A program made the position numbers and the translations under genes. DNA of 19,326 bases, taken from a bacterium (GTDB lineage: Bacteria; Spirochaetota; UBA4802; UBA5550). Positions 7,019-11,884 of the stretch are shown piece after piece. The notes beneath the pieces are model-generated. The model worked only from the letters and a program-made list of their open reading frames with translations, was not told the origin of the DNA and ran no database searches. The stretch's first letter is position 1. Each line of letters opens with the position of its first letter. The stretch is from positions 1 through 19,326 of the forward strand of contig JAAENB010000113.1 of the NCBI GenBank assembly GCA_024224995.1, written 5' to 3'.

Positions 7019-7510
7019 TTAGTTTGAAACTGTTTGTAACTCTCCACCGGGTGGGAGTTCTTCTTCTGTTGGTTCCTCGAATGTTTCCAGCATATTGTTA
7101 AAGACTTTCTGCCAGGTTTCGCGGGAAACCCCTTTATCTTCTTTCATCCGGTTGTTTATATTTTGTTCTTTTTCCGGAAAGTAAACAAAGACAATCTTTA
7201 TTTCATCCAGCGTAAATTCGGTATAGGCTTTCGCGAGGTTGAGATATTCTTTCCTGCTGTTCCGGGTAAGGTTGGTTTCGTCGATGATGATATTGAAACC
7301 GCTTCCCAGCGCTATTTTAATTGAATTTTTAGCCAGTTTTTTTATGAGCGGTTCATATTCCCGTTCATGAGTATATGAACCGCCTTTTATCATAAAACGA
7401 AAGGTGTCTTTATTTACGATAATGATATTTTCTTCTTCCAGGGCTTTATTTTTTGCCCAGGTGCTTTTACCGGAACCAATGAGCCCGGTGAGAATATACA
7501 TTGTTTGCAT
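7019..7510 (-). CDS. Polynucleotide 5'-kinase, T4 Pnkp kinase-like
   Basis: A 163-residue P-loop kinase that aligns by eye with the N-terminal kinase domain of T4 polynucleotide kinase. It has Walker A GLIGSGKST at residues 9-17 with Lys15 and Ser16, and NKDTFRF with Asp35 and Arg38: the same residue numbers as the catalytic set of the T4 enzyme. IIIDETN follows at 74-80, then a lid region NNRMKEDKGVSRE (about 119-131). The phosphatase half of T4 Pnkp is absent. Such enzymes transfer phosphate from ATP to 5'-OH ends of RNA or DNA. The start ATG overlaps the TAA of the Thg1-like gene by one base (TAATG), indicating translational coupling, and the stop lies three bases before tRNA-Leu(CAA). Together with the Thg1-like enzyme it suggests repair of RNA 5' ends. 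Substrate is inferred. Confidence 0.88.
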   Translation of the reverse strand: MQTMYILTGLIGSGKSTWAKNKALEEENIIIVNKDTFRFMIKGGSYTHEREYEPLIKKLAKNSIKIALGSGFNIIIDETNLTRNSRKEYLNLAKAYTEFTLDEIKIVFVYFPEKEQNINNRMKEDKGVSRETWQKVFNNMLETFEEPTEEELPPGGELQTVSN

Positions 7511-8208
7511 TATTCTTCCTCCACGGTTAATAACGTTTCTATATATTCTCTATCTCGGGTAAAAACCGGGATATCATTATCAATAATCCATGTTCCGTTT
7601 GAATCTTTTACAGCACAGCGTCCCCGTTTCAGAGAAGTATCCAGTTTATCCCAGTTATCATCTTTTTGAAAGATCATCTCCTGTAACGCCGAGTTGTTCT
7701 TTCCGTGGCATTCCTTGTGAGAGTAATAGCTCCGGGCCAGCATTTGTACTGAGTTCCGTGTCCAATCCTGCTGCCGCCATACGAAATAGTTTACAACTTC
7801 AGCTTCGGGTAAAACAAACACCCGCGAATCGAAAACAACGGGTTTTGAAAAACCATTCAGTGAAAAACTCGCGGAAGCCATACCCGCGGAAACGCTCACG
7901 ATTTTTTGGACTTCATTGCCGAACCAGGCATCGGTACCCAGTTTTTTATAGTTATGCAGGAGAAGCGATATTTCATCACTCTGGATATACGCCAATTGGA
8001 TACCCATAATTTCTTCACAGAGATACAATGCTGTTTTATTCATCAGTTCGATAATAGTATTATCGAAGGGCTTCTTCATTTTACGGGTTAAGGTATGAAA
8101 GGCCTTCCCGTCCAGCCTGATGATAACGGGCATTCGCATTGGAAGCTTATATTTAAAAGCTTCTTCATAGTACTGCTTCATCCGCGTCCCAATAGATAGC
8201 GGTTTCAT
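7510..8208 (-). CDS. thg1: Thg1-like 3'-5' RNA polymerase
   Basis: A 232-residue member of the tRNA-His guanylyltransferase superfamily. The palm-domain metal motifs are visible: RLDGKAFHTLTR (Asp33-Gly34) and QSDEISLLL (Asp78-Glu79). The family block FDSRVFVLP followed by VVNYFVWRQQDWTRNS (about 139-153) is also present. The HINNLYN-type segment of eukaryotic Thg1 is not there, which fits the bacterial/archaeal Thg1-like branch that repairs truncated tRNA 5' ends using the 3' strand as template. In this array the tRNA-His gene already encodes G-1, so G-1 addition is unlikely to be the main task. The start ATG has a strong AGGAGG SD. A 31-bp hairpin lies in the leader (8261-8339). The kinase gene overlaps its stop. 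Confidence 0.93.
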   Translation of the reverse strand: MKPLSIGTRMKQYYEEAFKYKLPMRMPVIIRLDGKAFHTLTRKMKKPFDNTIIELMNKTALYLCEEIMGIQLAYIQSDEISLLLHNYKKLGTDAWFGNEVQKIVSVSAGMASASFSLNGFSKPVVFDSRVFVLPEAEVVNYFVWRQQDWTRNSVQMLARSYYSHKECHGKNNSALQEMIFQKDDNWDKLDTSLKRGRCAVKDSNGTWIIDNDIPVFTRDREYIETLLTVEEE

Positions 8209-8260
8209 GTTTTTCCTCCTGAAAAAAGTTAATAGTTAAAAGTTAAGCACCCACTTTATT

Positions 8261-8339
8261 CGTGTAATGAGTCCCTCCTCTTCACAAGGGTGAAACAAGA
8301 ATATTTTTACCCTTGTGAAGAGGAGGGACTCATTACGCG
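8261..8339 (-). promoter_or_regulatory. 31-bp hairpin in the Thg1-like gene leader
   Basis: Arms 8261-8291 and 8309-8339 pair with one wobble around a 17-nt A/T-rich loop. It sits between tRNA-Leu(CAG) and the SD of the Thg1-like gene, and its base CGTGTAATGAGT matches the palindrome before rsr. Confidence 0.8.
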
Positions 8340-8353
8340 GGTGATTCACCAAT

Positions 8354-8427
8354 TAGCACGGAAAGGATTTGAACCTTCAACAACTTGATTCTGAGACAAG
8401 CACCTCTTCCAATTGGGTTACCGTGCC
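8354..8427 (-). tRNA. tRNA-Leu(CAG) with short variable loop
   Basis: Acceptor GGCACGG/CCGTGCT, A73; anticodon stem CTTGT/TCAAG with one T-T mismatch, loop CTCAGAA; variable loop TTGTT. Confidence 0.85.
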
Positions 8428-8432
8428 GAAAT

Positions 8433-8504
8433 CAGGGCAACAAGGATTCGAACCTTGAAGAGCAGTTTTGGAGACTGCCATGTTAGCCATTACATCATTG
8501 CCCT
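8433..8504 (-). tRNA. tRNA-Trp(CCA)
   Basis: Acceptor AGGGCAA/TTGCCCT with G73, as in other bacterial Trp tRNAs; anticodon arm GCAGT-CTCCAAA-ACTGC. Confidence 0.93.
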
Positions 8505-8509
8505 ATATG

Positions 8510-8582
8510 GGCACCCAACCGGGATCGAACCGGTATTGCCTAGGCCACAACCAGGAGTAATTACCGTTATACCATGGGCACC
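8510..8582 (-). tRNA. tRNA-His(GUG) with encoded G-1
   Basis: Eight-base-pair acceptor including G-1 opposite C73, the histidine identity pair; loop TTGTGGC in stem CCTGG/CTAGG. G-1 is present in the DNA. Confidence 0.92.
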
Positions 8583-8587
8583 ATACA

Positions 8588-8690
8588 TTTAGTTTAAAGT
8601 TCCAGGTTTGATGTTTGAAGTTTTGTTATTTGGAGTTCTATCCATTGAAGCGAACTTCAAACTTTAAACTCCTAACTTGGAACTTTTATG
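8588..8690 (-). repeat. Inter-tRNA heptad hairpin
   Basis: Left arm AGTTTAAAGTTCCAGGTTT and a matching right arm of CTTCAAACTTTAAACT and ACTTGGAACTT units. Confidence 0.7.
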
Positions 8691-8762
8691 TGGATCTGAT
8701 GAGATTTGAACTCACATCATACTCCTTGCAAAGGAGGAGCTTTCCCATTAAGCTACAGACCC
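8691..8762 (-). tRNA. tRNA-Ala(UGC)
   Basis: Acceptor GGGTCTG/CAGATCC with G3-U70 and A73; anticodon loop TTTGCAA. The outermost anticodon-stem pair (C27-T43) is lost. Confidence 0.9.
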
Positions 8763-8765
8763 GTT

Positions 8766-8822
8766 TTTTAGTTTGAGGTTTCAAGAACAGAGAACTTTAA
8801 ACTTTAAACTTCAAACTTTTTT
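8766..8822 (-). repeat. Inter-tRNA heptad hairpin (short)
   Basis: One left unit set, AGTTTGAGGTTTCAAG, faces three right units ending in CAAACTTTTTTTATG. Confidence 0.6.
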
Positions 8823-8826
8823 TATG

Positions 8827-8899
8827 AGCGGGAGACGAGACTTGAACTCGCAACAGGTAACATGGCACGCTACTATTCTTCCAATTGAATTACTCCCGC
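8827..8899 (-). tRNA. tRNA-Gly(GCC)
   Basis: Acceptor GCGGGAG/CTCCCGC with U73, the usual bacterial Gly discriminator; loop GTGCCAT. Confidence 0.92.
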
Positions 8900-8905
8900 G
8901 TTTTT

Positions 8906-8960
8906 AGGTTCGAAGTTCGAGGTTGCTTTTTAGAGAACCTTGAACCTCGAACCTCGAACC
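8906..8960 (-). repeat. Inter-tRNA heptad hairpin
   Basis: AGGTTCGAAGTTCGAGGTT pairs with AACCTCGAACCTCGAACC across a short TTTTTAGAG centre; one of the cleanest examples. Confidence 0.75.
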
Positions 8961-8970
8961 ATTTTTCATG

Positions 8971-9044
8971 TCGGGATGAAAGGATTTGAACCTTCAATGT
9001 CGGCATCCCAAATGCCGCGGCTTTCCTGGTTAGCCTACATCCCG
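8971..9044 (-). tRNA. tRNA-Pro(UGG)
   Basis: Acceptor CGGGATG/CATCCCG, A73; anticodon arm CGGCA-TTTGGGA-TGCCG. Confidence 0.93.
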
Positions 9045-9075
9045 TTTGATAAATTGTTTGAGAAAATTAAATTTT

Positions 9076-9204
9076 AAAAAAGTTCAAGTTGGCAATGCGG
9101 AATTGGTTTCATAGCGGGAATTGAACCCGCGACCCACTGATTAAAATTCAGTTGCTCTACCATTTGAGCTATATGCTTGTACGCATTGCCGGTGGAACTT
9201 TTTT
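9076..9204 (-). ncRNA. Y-module RNA enclosing a tRNA-like domain (loop UUU)
   Basis: Outer stem AAAAAAGTTC/GAACTTTTTT, internal loop CACC opposite AACTT, and a perfect 9-bp upper helix GGCAATGCG/CGCATTGCC followed by TACAAGC. The enclosed domain has D arm GCTC-AAATGGTA-GAGC, anticodon arm ACTGA-ATTTTAA-TCAGT and T arm GCGGG-TTCAATT-CCCGC, but only CATA/TATG of an acceptor stem, then AAACCA. It begins two bases after the tRNA-Ile:Y fusion. Confidence 0.85.
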
Positions 9205-9206
9205 AT

Positions 9207-9359
9207 TCGGGGAGGGAAGAATCGAACTTCCAAAATGCTTGTATGATACAGTATGGGGAACAGTAATCAATTTATTCTACTACACTGTTCAAGTCACTAT
9301 ATCGGAGCTGTTACGCTTGATCATAAGTCAAGTGGCTACACCAGTTTGCCTACACCCCG
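9207..9359 (-). tRNA. tRNA-Ile(UAU) with Y-module insertion in variable region
   Basis: A complete tRNA frame: acceptor CGGGGTG/CTCCCCG (one T-T mismatch), A73, D arm GGC/GCC, anticodon arm CTTGA-CTTATGA-TCAAG, T arm GGAAG-TTCGATT-CTTCC. Between anticodon and T arms lie 84 nt instead of about 5. This insert folds as GATATAGT/ACTGTATC, an internal loop, then GAACAGT/ACTGTTC capped by an A/T-rich loop, and contains GACTTGAAC, GTTCCCC and ATACAAGC: the module of the rsr-linked Y RNA with its ends closed. UAU is a rare bacterial Ile anticodon. Confidence 0.88.
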
Positions 9360-9361
9360 TT

Positions 9362-9480
9362 TTTAAAAAAGTTTAAAGTTTAAAGTTTGATGTTTGAAGT
9401 CTTTTGAAAAGAGTCCGCCGGTAAAAAAGTGAAGCTTATCTTCAAGGAGCTTCAAACTTTTAACTTCAAACTTGAAACTT
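9362..9480 (-). repeat. Inter-tRNA heptad hairpin (duplicated spacer)
   Basis: The left arm has three AAGTTTA/AAGTTTG units, the centre GAGTCCGCCGGTAAAAAAGTG is not repetitive, and the right arm has four complementary units. The spacer at 10561 has nearly the same sequence including the centre. Confidence 0.7.
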
Positions 9481-9484
9481 TCAT

Positions 9485-9557
9485 CTGTGAGGGAAGGACT
9501 CGAACCTTCAAACTGGCTGCTTAACAGGCAGCTGTTCTACCATTGAACTACCTCACA
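9485..9557 (-). tRNA. tRNA-Asn(GUU), copy 1
   Basis: Acceptor TGTGAGG/CCTCACA, G73; anticodon arm GCTGC-CTGTTAA-GCAGC. Confidence 0.93.
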
Positions 9558-9563
9558 ATAATG

Positions 9564-9637
9564 CGACGGCGAAGGGACTCGAACCCTCATCTTCCTGATC
9601 GACAGTCAGACACTTTACTCCATTAAGTTACACCGCC
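9564..9637 (-). tRNA. tRNA-Asp(GUC), copy 1
   Basis: Acceptor GGCGGTG/CGCCGTC, G73; anticodon arm TCTGA-CTGTCGA-TCAGG. Confidence 0.92.
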
Positions 9638-9642
9638 ATATG

Positions 9643-9715
9643 AGCTCCCGGTGAGACTCGAACTCACAACCTGCTGTTTACAAGACAGCTGCTCATCCAA
9701 TTGAGCTACAAGAGC
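9643..9715 (-). tRNA. tRNA-Thr(UGU)
   Basis: Acceptor GCTCTTG/CGGGAGC with U73; G1-C72 and C2-G71 fit Thr identity; anticodon arm GCTGT-CTTGTAA-ACAGC. Confidence 0.9.
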
Positions 9716-9759
9716 TAAAATTTTGTCAATAAGCACAGTTGAACATAGTTTATCGACAT

Positions 9760-9847
9760 GGCCTTGAAGTAGAGCCTCTTCGGATTGCTGCGGAACTCGC
9801 TTTGCTCAAACAGTCCTCACAACCCGAAGAGGCTCTACTTCAAGGCC
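9760..9847 (-). repeat. Long hairpin element, copy 4, inside the array
   Basis: A perfect 24-bp stem (9760-9783 with 9824-9847). The loop, read on the minus strand, carries the family core with GAGCAAAGCGAGTTCCG, so its inner mini-hairpin is broken by two changes. The outer bases GGCCTTGAAGTA resemble copies 1 and 3. It separates tRNA-Thr from tRNA-Met. Confidence 0.9.
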
Positions 9848-9938
9848 TTACAAAGTTGGTTATCCTGATTATATTTGAGATATTATGACGTTTTAGTATT
9901 ACGTTTTTTTCATAAACGTCTACTGTATATCTCAAAAT

Positions 9939-10009
9939 TTGCGGGTGCCGGATTCGAACCGACATGGGAGGCATATGAAACCTCAGAGCTGCCACTGCTC
10001 CAACCCGCA
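9939..10009 (-). tRNA. tRNA-Met(CAU), initiator-like, copy 1
   Basis: Opening TGCGGGTTGGAGCAG resembles initiator tRNA, but U1-A72 can pair and the anticodon stem GAGGT/GCCTC has only two of the three G-C pairs typical of initiators. Loop TTCATAT; A73. Confidence 0.8.
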
Positions 10010-10016
10010 GTACATG

Positions 10017-10087
10017 CTACCGGGAGAGGATTCGAACCCCTACGAGCAGAGCCAAAATCTGCTGGCCTTCCATTAGCCGACCCGGTA
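10017..10087 (-). tRNA. tRNA-Gln(UUG)
   Basis: Acceptor TACCGGG/CCCGGTA with U1-A72 and G73, both Gln identity features; anticodon arm GCAGA-TTTTGGC-TCTGC. Confidence 0.93.
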
Positions 10088-10094
10088 AAAGATA

Positions 10095-10198
10095 GTTTCA
10101 AGTTTGATGTTTGAAGTTTTGTTGTAAGAACTTTTATCCTTTGAAGAAAGCCCTTAAATAATGAGCTTGAAACTTTAGACTTGAAACTTGAAACTATT
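10095..10198 (-). repeat. Inter-tRNA heptad hairpin
   Basis: Left arm AGTTTCAAGTTTGATG; right arm CTTGAAACTTTAGACTTGAAACTTGAAACT with a longer, non-repetitive centre. Confidence 0.65.
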
Positions 10199-10204
10199 TT
10201 TATG

Positions 10205-10276
10205 AGCGGGAGACGAGACTTGAACTCGCAACTTGCAGTTTGGAAAACTGCCATTCTGCCATTGAATTACTCCCGC
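10205..10276 (-). tRNA. tRNA-Gly(UCC), copy 1
   Basis: Acceptor GCGGGAG/CTCCCGC, U73; anticodon arm GCAGT-TTTCCAA-ACTGC. Confidence 0.92.
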
Positions 10277-10292
10277 GTTTTAAATTAAGTTT

Positions 10293-10422
10293 AAAAAAAA
10301 TTCAAGTTGGCTATGCGGAGTTGGTTTCATAGCAGGAATTGAACCTGCAGCGTACTGAATCACAATCAGTTGCTCTACCAATTGAGCTATATGCTTGTAC
10401 GCATAGCCGGTGGAACTTTTTT
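10293..10422 (-). ncRNA. Y-module RNA enclosing a tRNA-like domain (loop GUG)
   Basis: Closest relative of the RNA at 9076. The upper helix is GGCTATGCG/CGCATAGCC, so one pair has changed from A-T to T-A on both strands relative to that copy. The enclosed domain has the same CATA/TATG acceptor remnant and AAACCA, but anticodon arm ACTGA-TTGTGAT-TCAGT, giving GUG instead of UUU. Lower stem uses a G-U pair. It begins two bases after the tRNA-Arg:Y fusion. Confidence 0.85.
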
Positions 10423-10424
10423 AT

Positions 10425-10560
10425 TCGAGGAGGGAAGAATCGAACTTCCAGAGTGCTTGTATGATAAAGTATAGGGAACAGTAAGCCTGTTCAAGTCGCC
10501 ATATCAGTGTTGTAACGCTTGATCCGAAGTCAAGTGGCTATACCATTTGCCTACTCCTCG
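10425..10560 (-). tRNA. tRNA-Arg(UCG) with Y-module insertion in variable region
   Basis: Acceptor CGAGGAG/CTCCTCG (seven pairs; the third pair is A-T where the Ile fusion has G-C), A73, D arm GGC/GCC, anticodon arm CTTGA-CTTCGGA-TCAAG, T arm as in the Ile fusion. The 68-nt variable region contains GACTTGAACAG, a five-base loop, CTGTTCCC and ATACAAGC. Paralogue of the gene at 9207 with a different anticodon and a shorter cap. Confidence 0.88.
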
Positions 10561-10562
10561 TT

Positions 10563-10667
10563 TTTTAAAAAGTTTGATGTTTAAAGTTTGATGTTTGAAG
10601 TCTTTTGAAAAGAGTCCGCCTGTAAAAAAGAGAAGCTTATCTTCAAGAAACTTCAAACTTGAAACTT
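10563..10667 (-). repeat. Inter-tRNA heptad hairpin (duplicated spacer)
   Basis: Near copy of the 9362 spacer, including the non-repetitive centre GAGTCCGCCTGTAAAAAAG. Confidence 0.7.
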
Positions 10668-10671
10668 ATAC

Positions 10672-10743
10672 CTGTGAAGGAAGGACTCGAACCTTCATCT
10701 TGCTGCTTAACAGGCAGCTGTTCTACCATTGAACTACCACACA
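10672..10743 (-). tRNA. tRNA-Asn(GUU), copy 2, degraded acceptor
   Basis: Same anticodon arm as copy 1, but acceptor TGTGTGG/CTTCACA has a T-T mismatch and a G-U pair; G73 kept. Possibly a decaying duplicate. Confidence 0.85.
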
Positions 10744-10748
10744 TTATG

Positions 10749-10821
10749 CGACGGCGAAGGGAGTCGAACCCTCATAACCCTGAGAGACAGTCAGGTACTT
10801 TTGCCATTAAGATACACCGCC
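10749..10821 (-). tRNA. tRNA-Asp(GUC), copy 2
   Basis: Acceptor as copy 1, G73; anticodon arm CCTGA-CTGTCTC-TCAGG with an unusual pyrimidine at position 37. Confidence 0.85.
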
Positions 10822-10826
10822 ATATA

Positions 10827-10898
10827 TGCCCCCGGCAGGATTTGAACCTACAACCTACAGTTTAAAAGACTGCTGCTCTTCCGTTAAGCTACGGAGGC
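10827..10898 (-). tRNA. tRNA-Lys(UUU), copy 2
   Basis: Acceptor GCCTCCG/CGGGGGC, A73; anticodon arm GCAGT-CTTTTAA-ACTGT. Body differs clearly from Lys(UUU) at 6015, so not a recent duplicate. Confidence 0.9.
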
Positions 10899-10901
10899 GA
10901 T

Positions 10902-10972
10902 TTGCGGGTGCCGGAATTGAACCGACCTGGGAGGCTTATGAGACCTCAGAGCAACCACTGCTCCAACCCGCA
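10902..10972 (-). tRNA. tRNA-Met(CAU), initiator-like, copy 2
   Basis: Same acceptor and GAGGT/GCCTC stem as the copy at 9939, loop CTCATAA. Confidence 0.82.
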
Positions 10973-10980
10973 GTAAAAAT

Positions 10981-11054
10981 TAGGGGTAGGGGGATTCGAA
11001 CCCCCGAATACCTGGTAGAAAGCCCGGTGGCTTAGTCCACTTGCCGATACCCCC
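10981..11054 (-). tRNA. tRNA-Glu(UUC), copy 1
   Basis: Acceptor GGGGGTA/TACCCCT, A73; anticodon stem CCGGG/CCAGG has a G-A mismatch; loop CTTTCTA. Confidence 0.87.
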
Positions 11055-11060
11055 AGAGAA

Positions 11061-11165
11061 TAGTTTCAAGTTCGAAGTTTGATGTTTTTTATCCGGAGTT
11101 AACTTTCTATGAAGGTAACTCCTTTCTAGATAACCTTGAACCTCGAACCTTGAACCTGGAACTTT
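11061..11165 (-). repeat. Inter-tRNA heptad hairpin
   Basis: Left units AGTTTCAAGTTCGAAG, right units CTTGAACCTCGAACCTTG, plus an internal hairpin GAGTTAAC/GGTAACTC in the centre. Confidence 0.7.
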
Positions 11166-11173
11166 CTTTTATG

Positions 11174-11245
11174 AGCAGGAGACGAGACTTGAACTCGCAA
11201 CTTGCAGTTTGGAAGACTGCCATTCTGCCATTGAATTACTCCTGC
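11174..11245 (-). tRNA. tRNA-Gly(UCC), copy 2
   Basis: Acceptor GCAGGAG/CTCCTGC: the third pair changed from G-C to A-T on both strands relative to copy 1. U73, loop CTTCCAA. Confidence 0.92.
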
Positions 11246-11250
11246 ATTAT

Positions 11251-11324
11251 TAGGGGTGAGGAGATTCGAACTCCCGAATATCCGATAGAAAGTCGGATTG
11301 CCTGGTCCACTAGCAAACACCCCC
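11251..11324 (-). tRNA. tRNA-Glu(UUC), copy 2
   Basis: Acceptor GGGGGTG/CACCCCT, A73; perfect anticodon arm TCCGA-CTTTCTA-TCGGA. Confidence 0.9.
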
Positions 11325-11330
11325 GGAAAA

Positions 11331-11442
11331 AAGTTTGAAGTTAAAAAGTTTGATGTTTGAAGTTTTGTGAAAAGAGTTTTCCCCTTTGAGGGAAACTCTT
11401 ACATAACAAACTTTAAACTTGTACCTTTAGACTTGAAACTTT
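11331..11442 (-). repeat. Inter-tRNA heptad hairpin
   Basis: Arms of AGTTTGAAGTT and ACTTGAAACTT type, plus an inner perfect stem GAGTTTTCCC/GGGAAACTC. Confidence 0.7.
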
Positions 11443-11448
11443 TTTATG

Positions 11449-11524
11449 TAGCCCGGACAGGGTTCGAACCTGCATATTCCAGTTTGTAAGACTGGTGCCT
11501 GAGCCAATTCGGCTTCACCGGGCT
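11449..11524 (-). tRNA. tRNA-Val(UAC)
   Basis: Acceptor AGCCCGG/CCGGGCT, A73; anticodon arm CCAGT-CTTACAA-ACTGG. The only Val tRNA here. Confidence 0.93.
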
Positions 11525-11574
11525 AAAAAAAGTGGTATAGAGTTTTCAAAGATCCGCGACAAAAAGTGTCACTG

Positions 11575-11646
11575 AGACGCCAACAGGATTCGAACCTGCA
11601 TAAACGGATTTGCAATCCATCACCTAAGCCATTCGGACATAGCGTC
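11575..11646 (-). tRNA. tRNA-Cys(GCA)
   Basis: Acceptor GACGCTA/TGGCGTC with U73, a Cys identity base; anticodon stem ATGGA/TCCGT, loop TTGCAAA. Confidence 0.9.
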
Positions 11647-11649
11647 ATG

Positions 11650-11732
11650 TGGGTCGCCCTGGACTTGAACCAGGAATACGTGTTACCGTGGTGGGGTTAC
11701 AACCCACTGCCTTTCCATTAGACTAACGACCC
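11650..11732 (-). tRNA. tRNA-Tyr(GUA), long variable arm
   Basis: Acceptor GGGTCGT/GCGACCC, A73; anticodon arm GTGGG-TTGTAAC-CCCAC; the variable arm folds ACG/CGT, as in normal bacterial class II tRNAs. Confidence 0.93.
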
Positions 11733-11737
11733 GGTAT

Positions 11738-11822
11738 CGGATGGTGAGGGACTCGAACCCCCATCGGCTCTCACCTACAACGGTTTTCAAGACCGCTCTC
11801 TTCCCAGTTAGAGTAACCATCC
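11738..11822 (-). tRNA. tRNA-Ser(UGA), long variable arm
   Basis: Acceptor GGATGGT/ACCATCC, G73; anticodon arm GCGGT-CTTGAAA-ACCGT; variable arm GGT-GAGA-GCC. Confidence 0.93.
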
Positions 11823-11829
11823 ATTTTTT

Positions 11830-11884
11830 TCCGGGAGTCTTCTCCCGGGTATTTCTTTTACGGCATTTTTTCTAATGCCGTATG
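11830..11884 (-). other. Two small hairpins between the Ser tRNAs
   Basis: CCGGGAG/CTCCCGG with loop TCTT and ACGGCAT/ATGCCGT with an eight-base loop. They take the place of the heptad hairpins seen in other spacers. Confidence 0.6.

Noticed and set aside
9207..9359. Insert in tRNA-Ile as a group I or archaeal-type intron
   Set aside because: It lies between the anticodon and T arms, not in the anticodon loop, shows no bulge-helix-bulge, and carries the Y-module motifs shared with free-standing RNAs.
6094..9715. Possible extra -1:73 base pair in Phe, Ile(GAU), Thr and Arg(UCG) tRNAs as Thg1 targets
   Set aside because: About this number of such pairs is expected by chance among 36 tRNAs; only the G-1:C73 pair of tRNA-His is meaningful.
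5836..11442. Heptad spacer repeats as a CRISPR array
   Set aside because: Units are 7 bases, vary freely, lack unique spacers of constant size and alternate with tRNAs. No cas genes are present.
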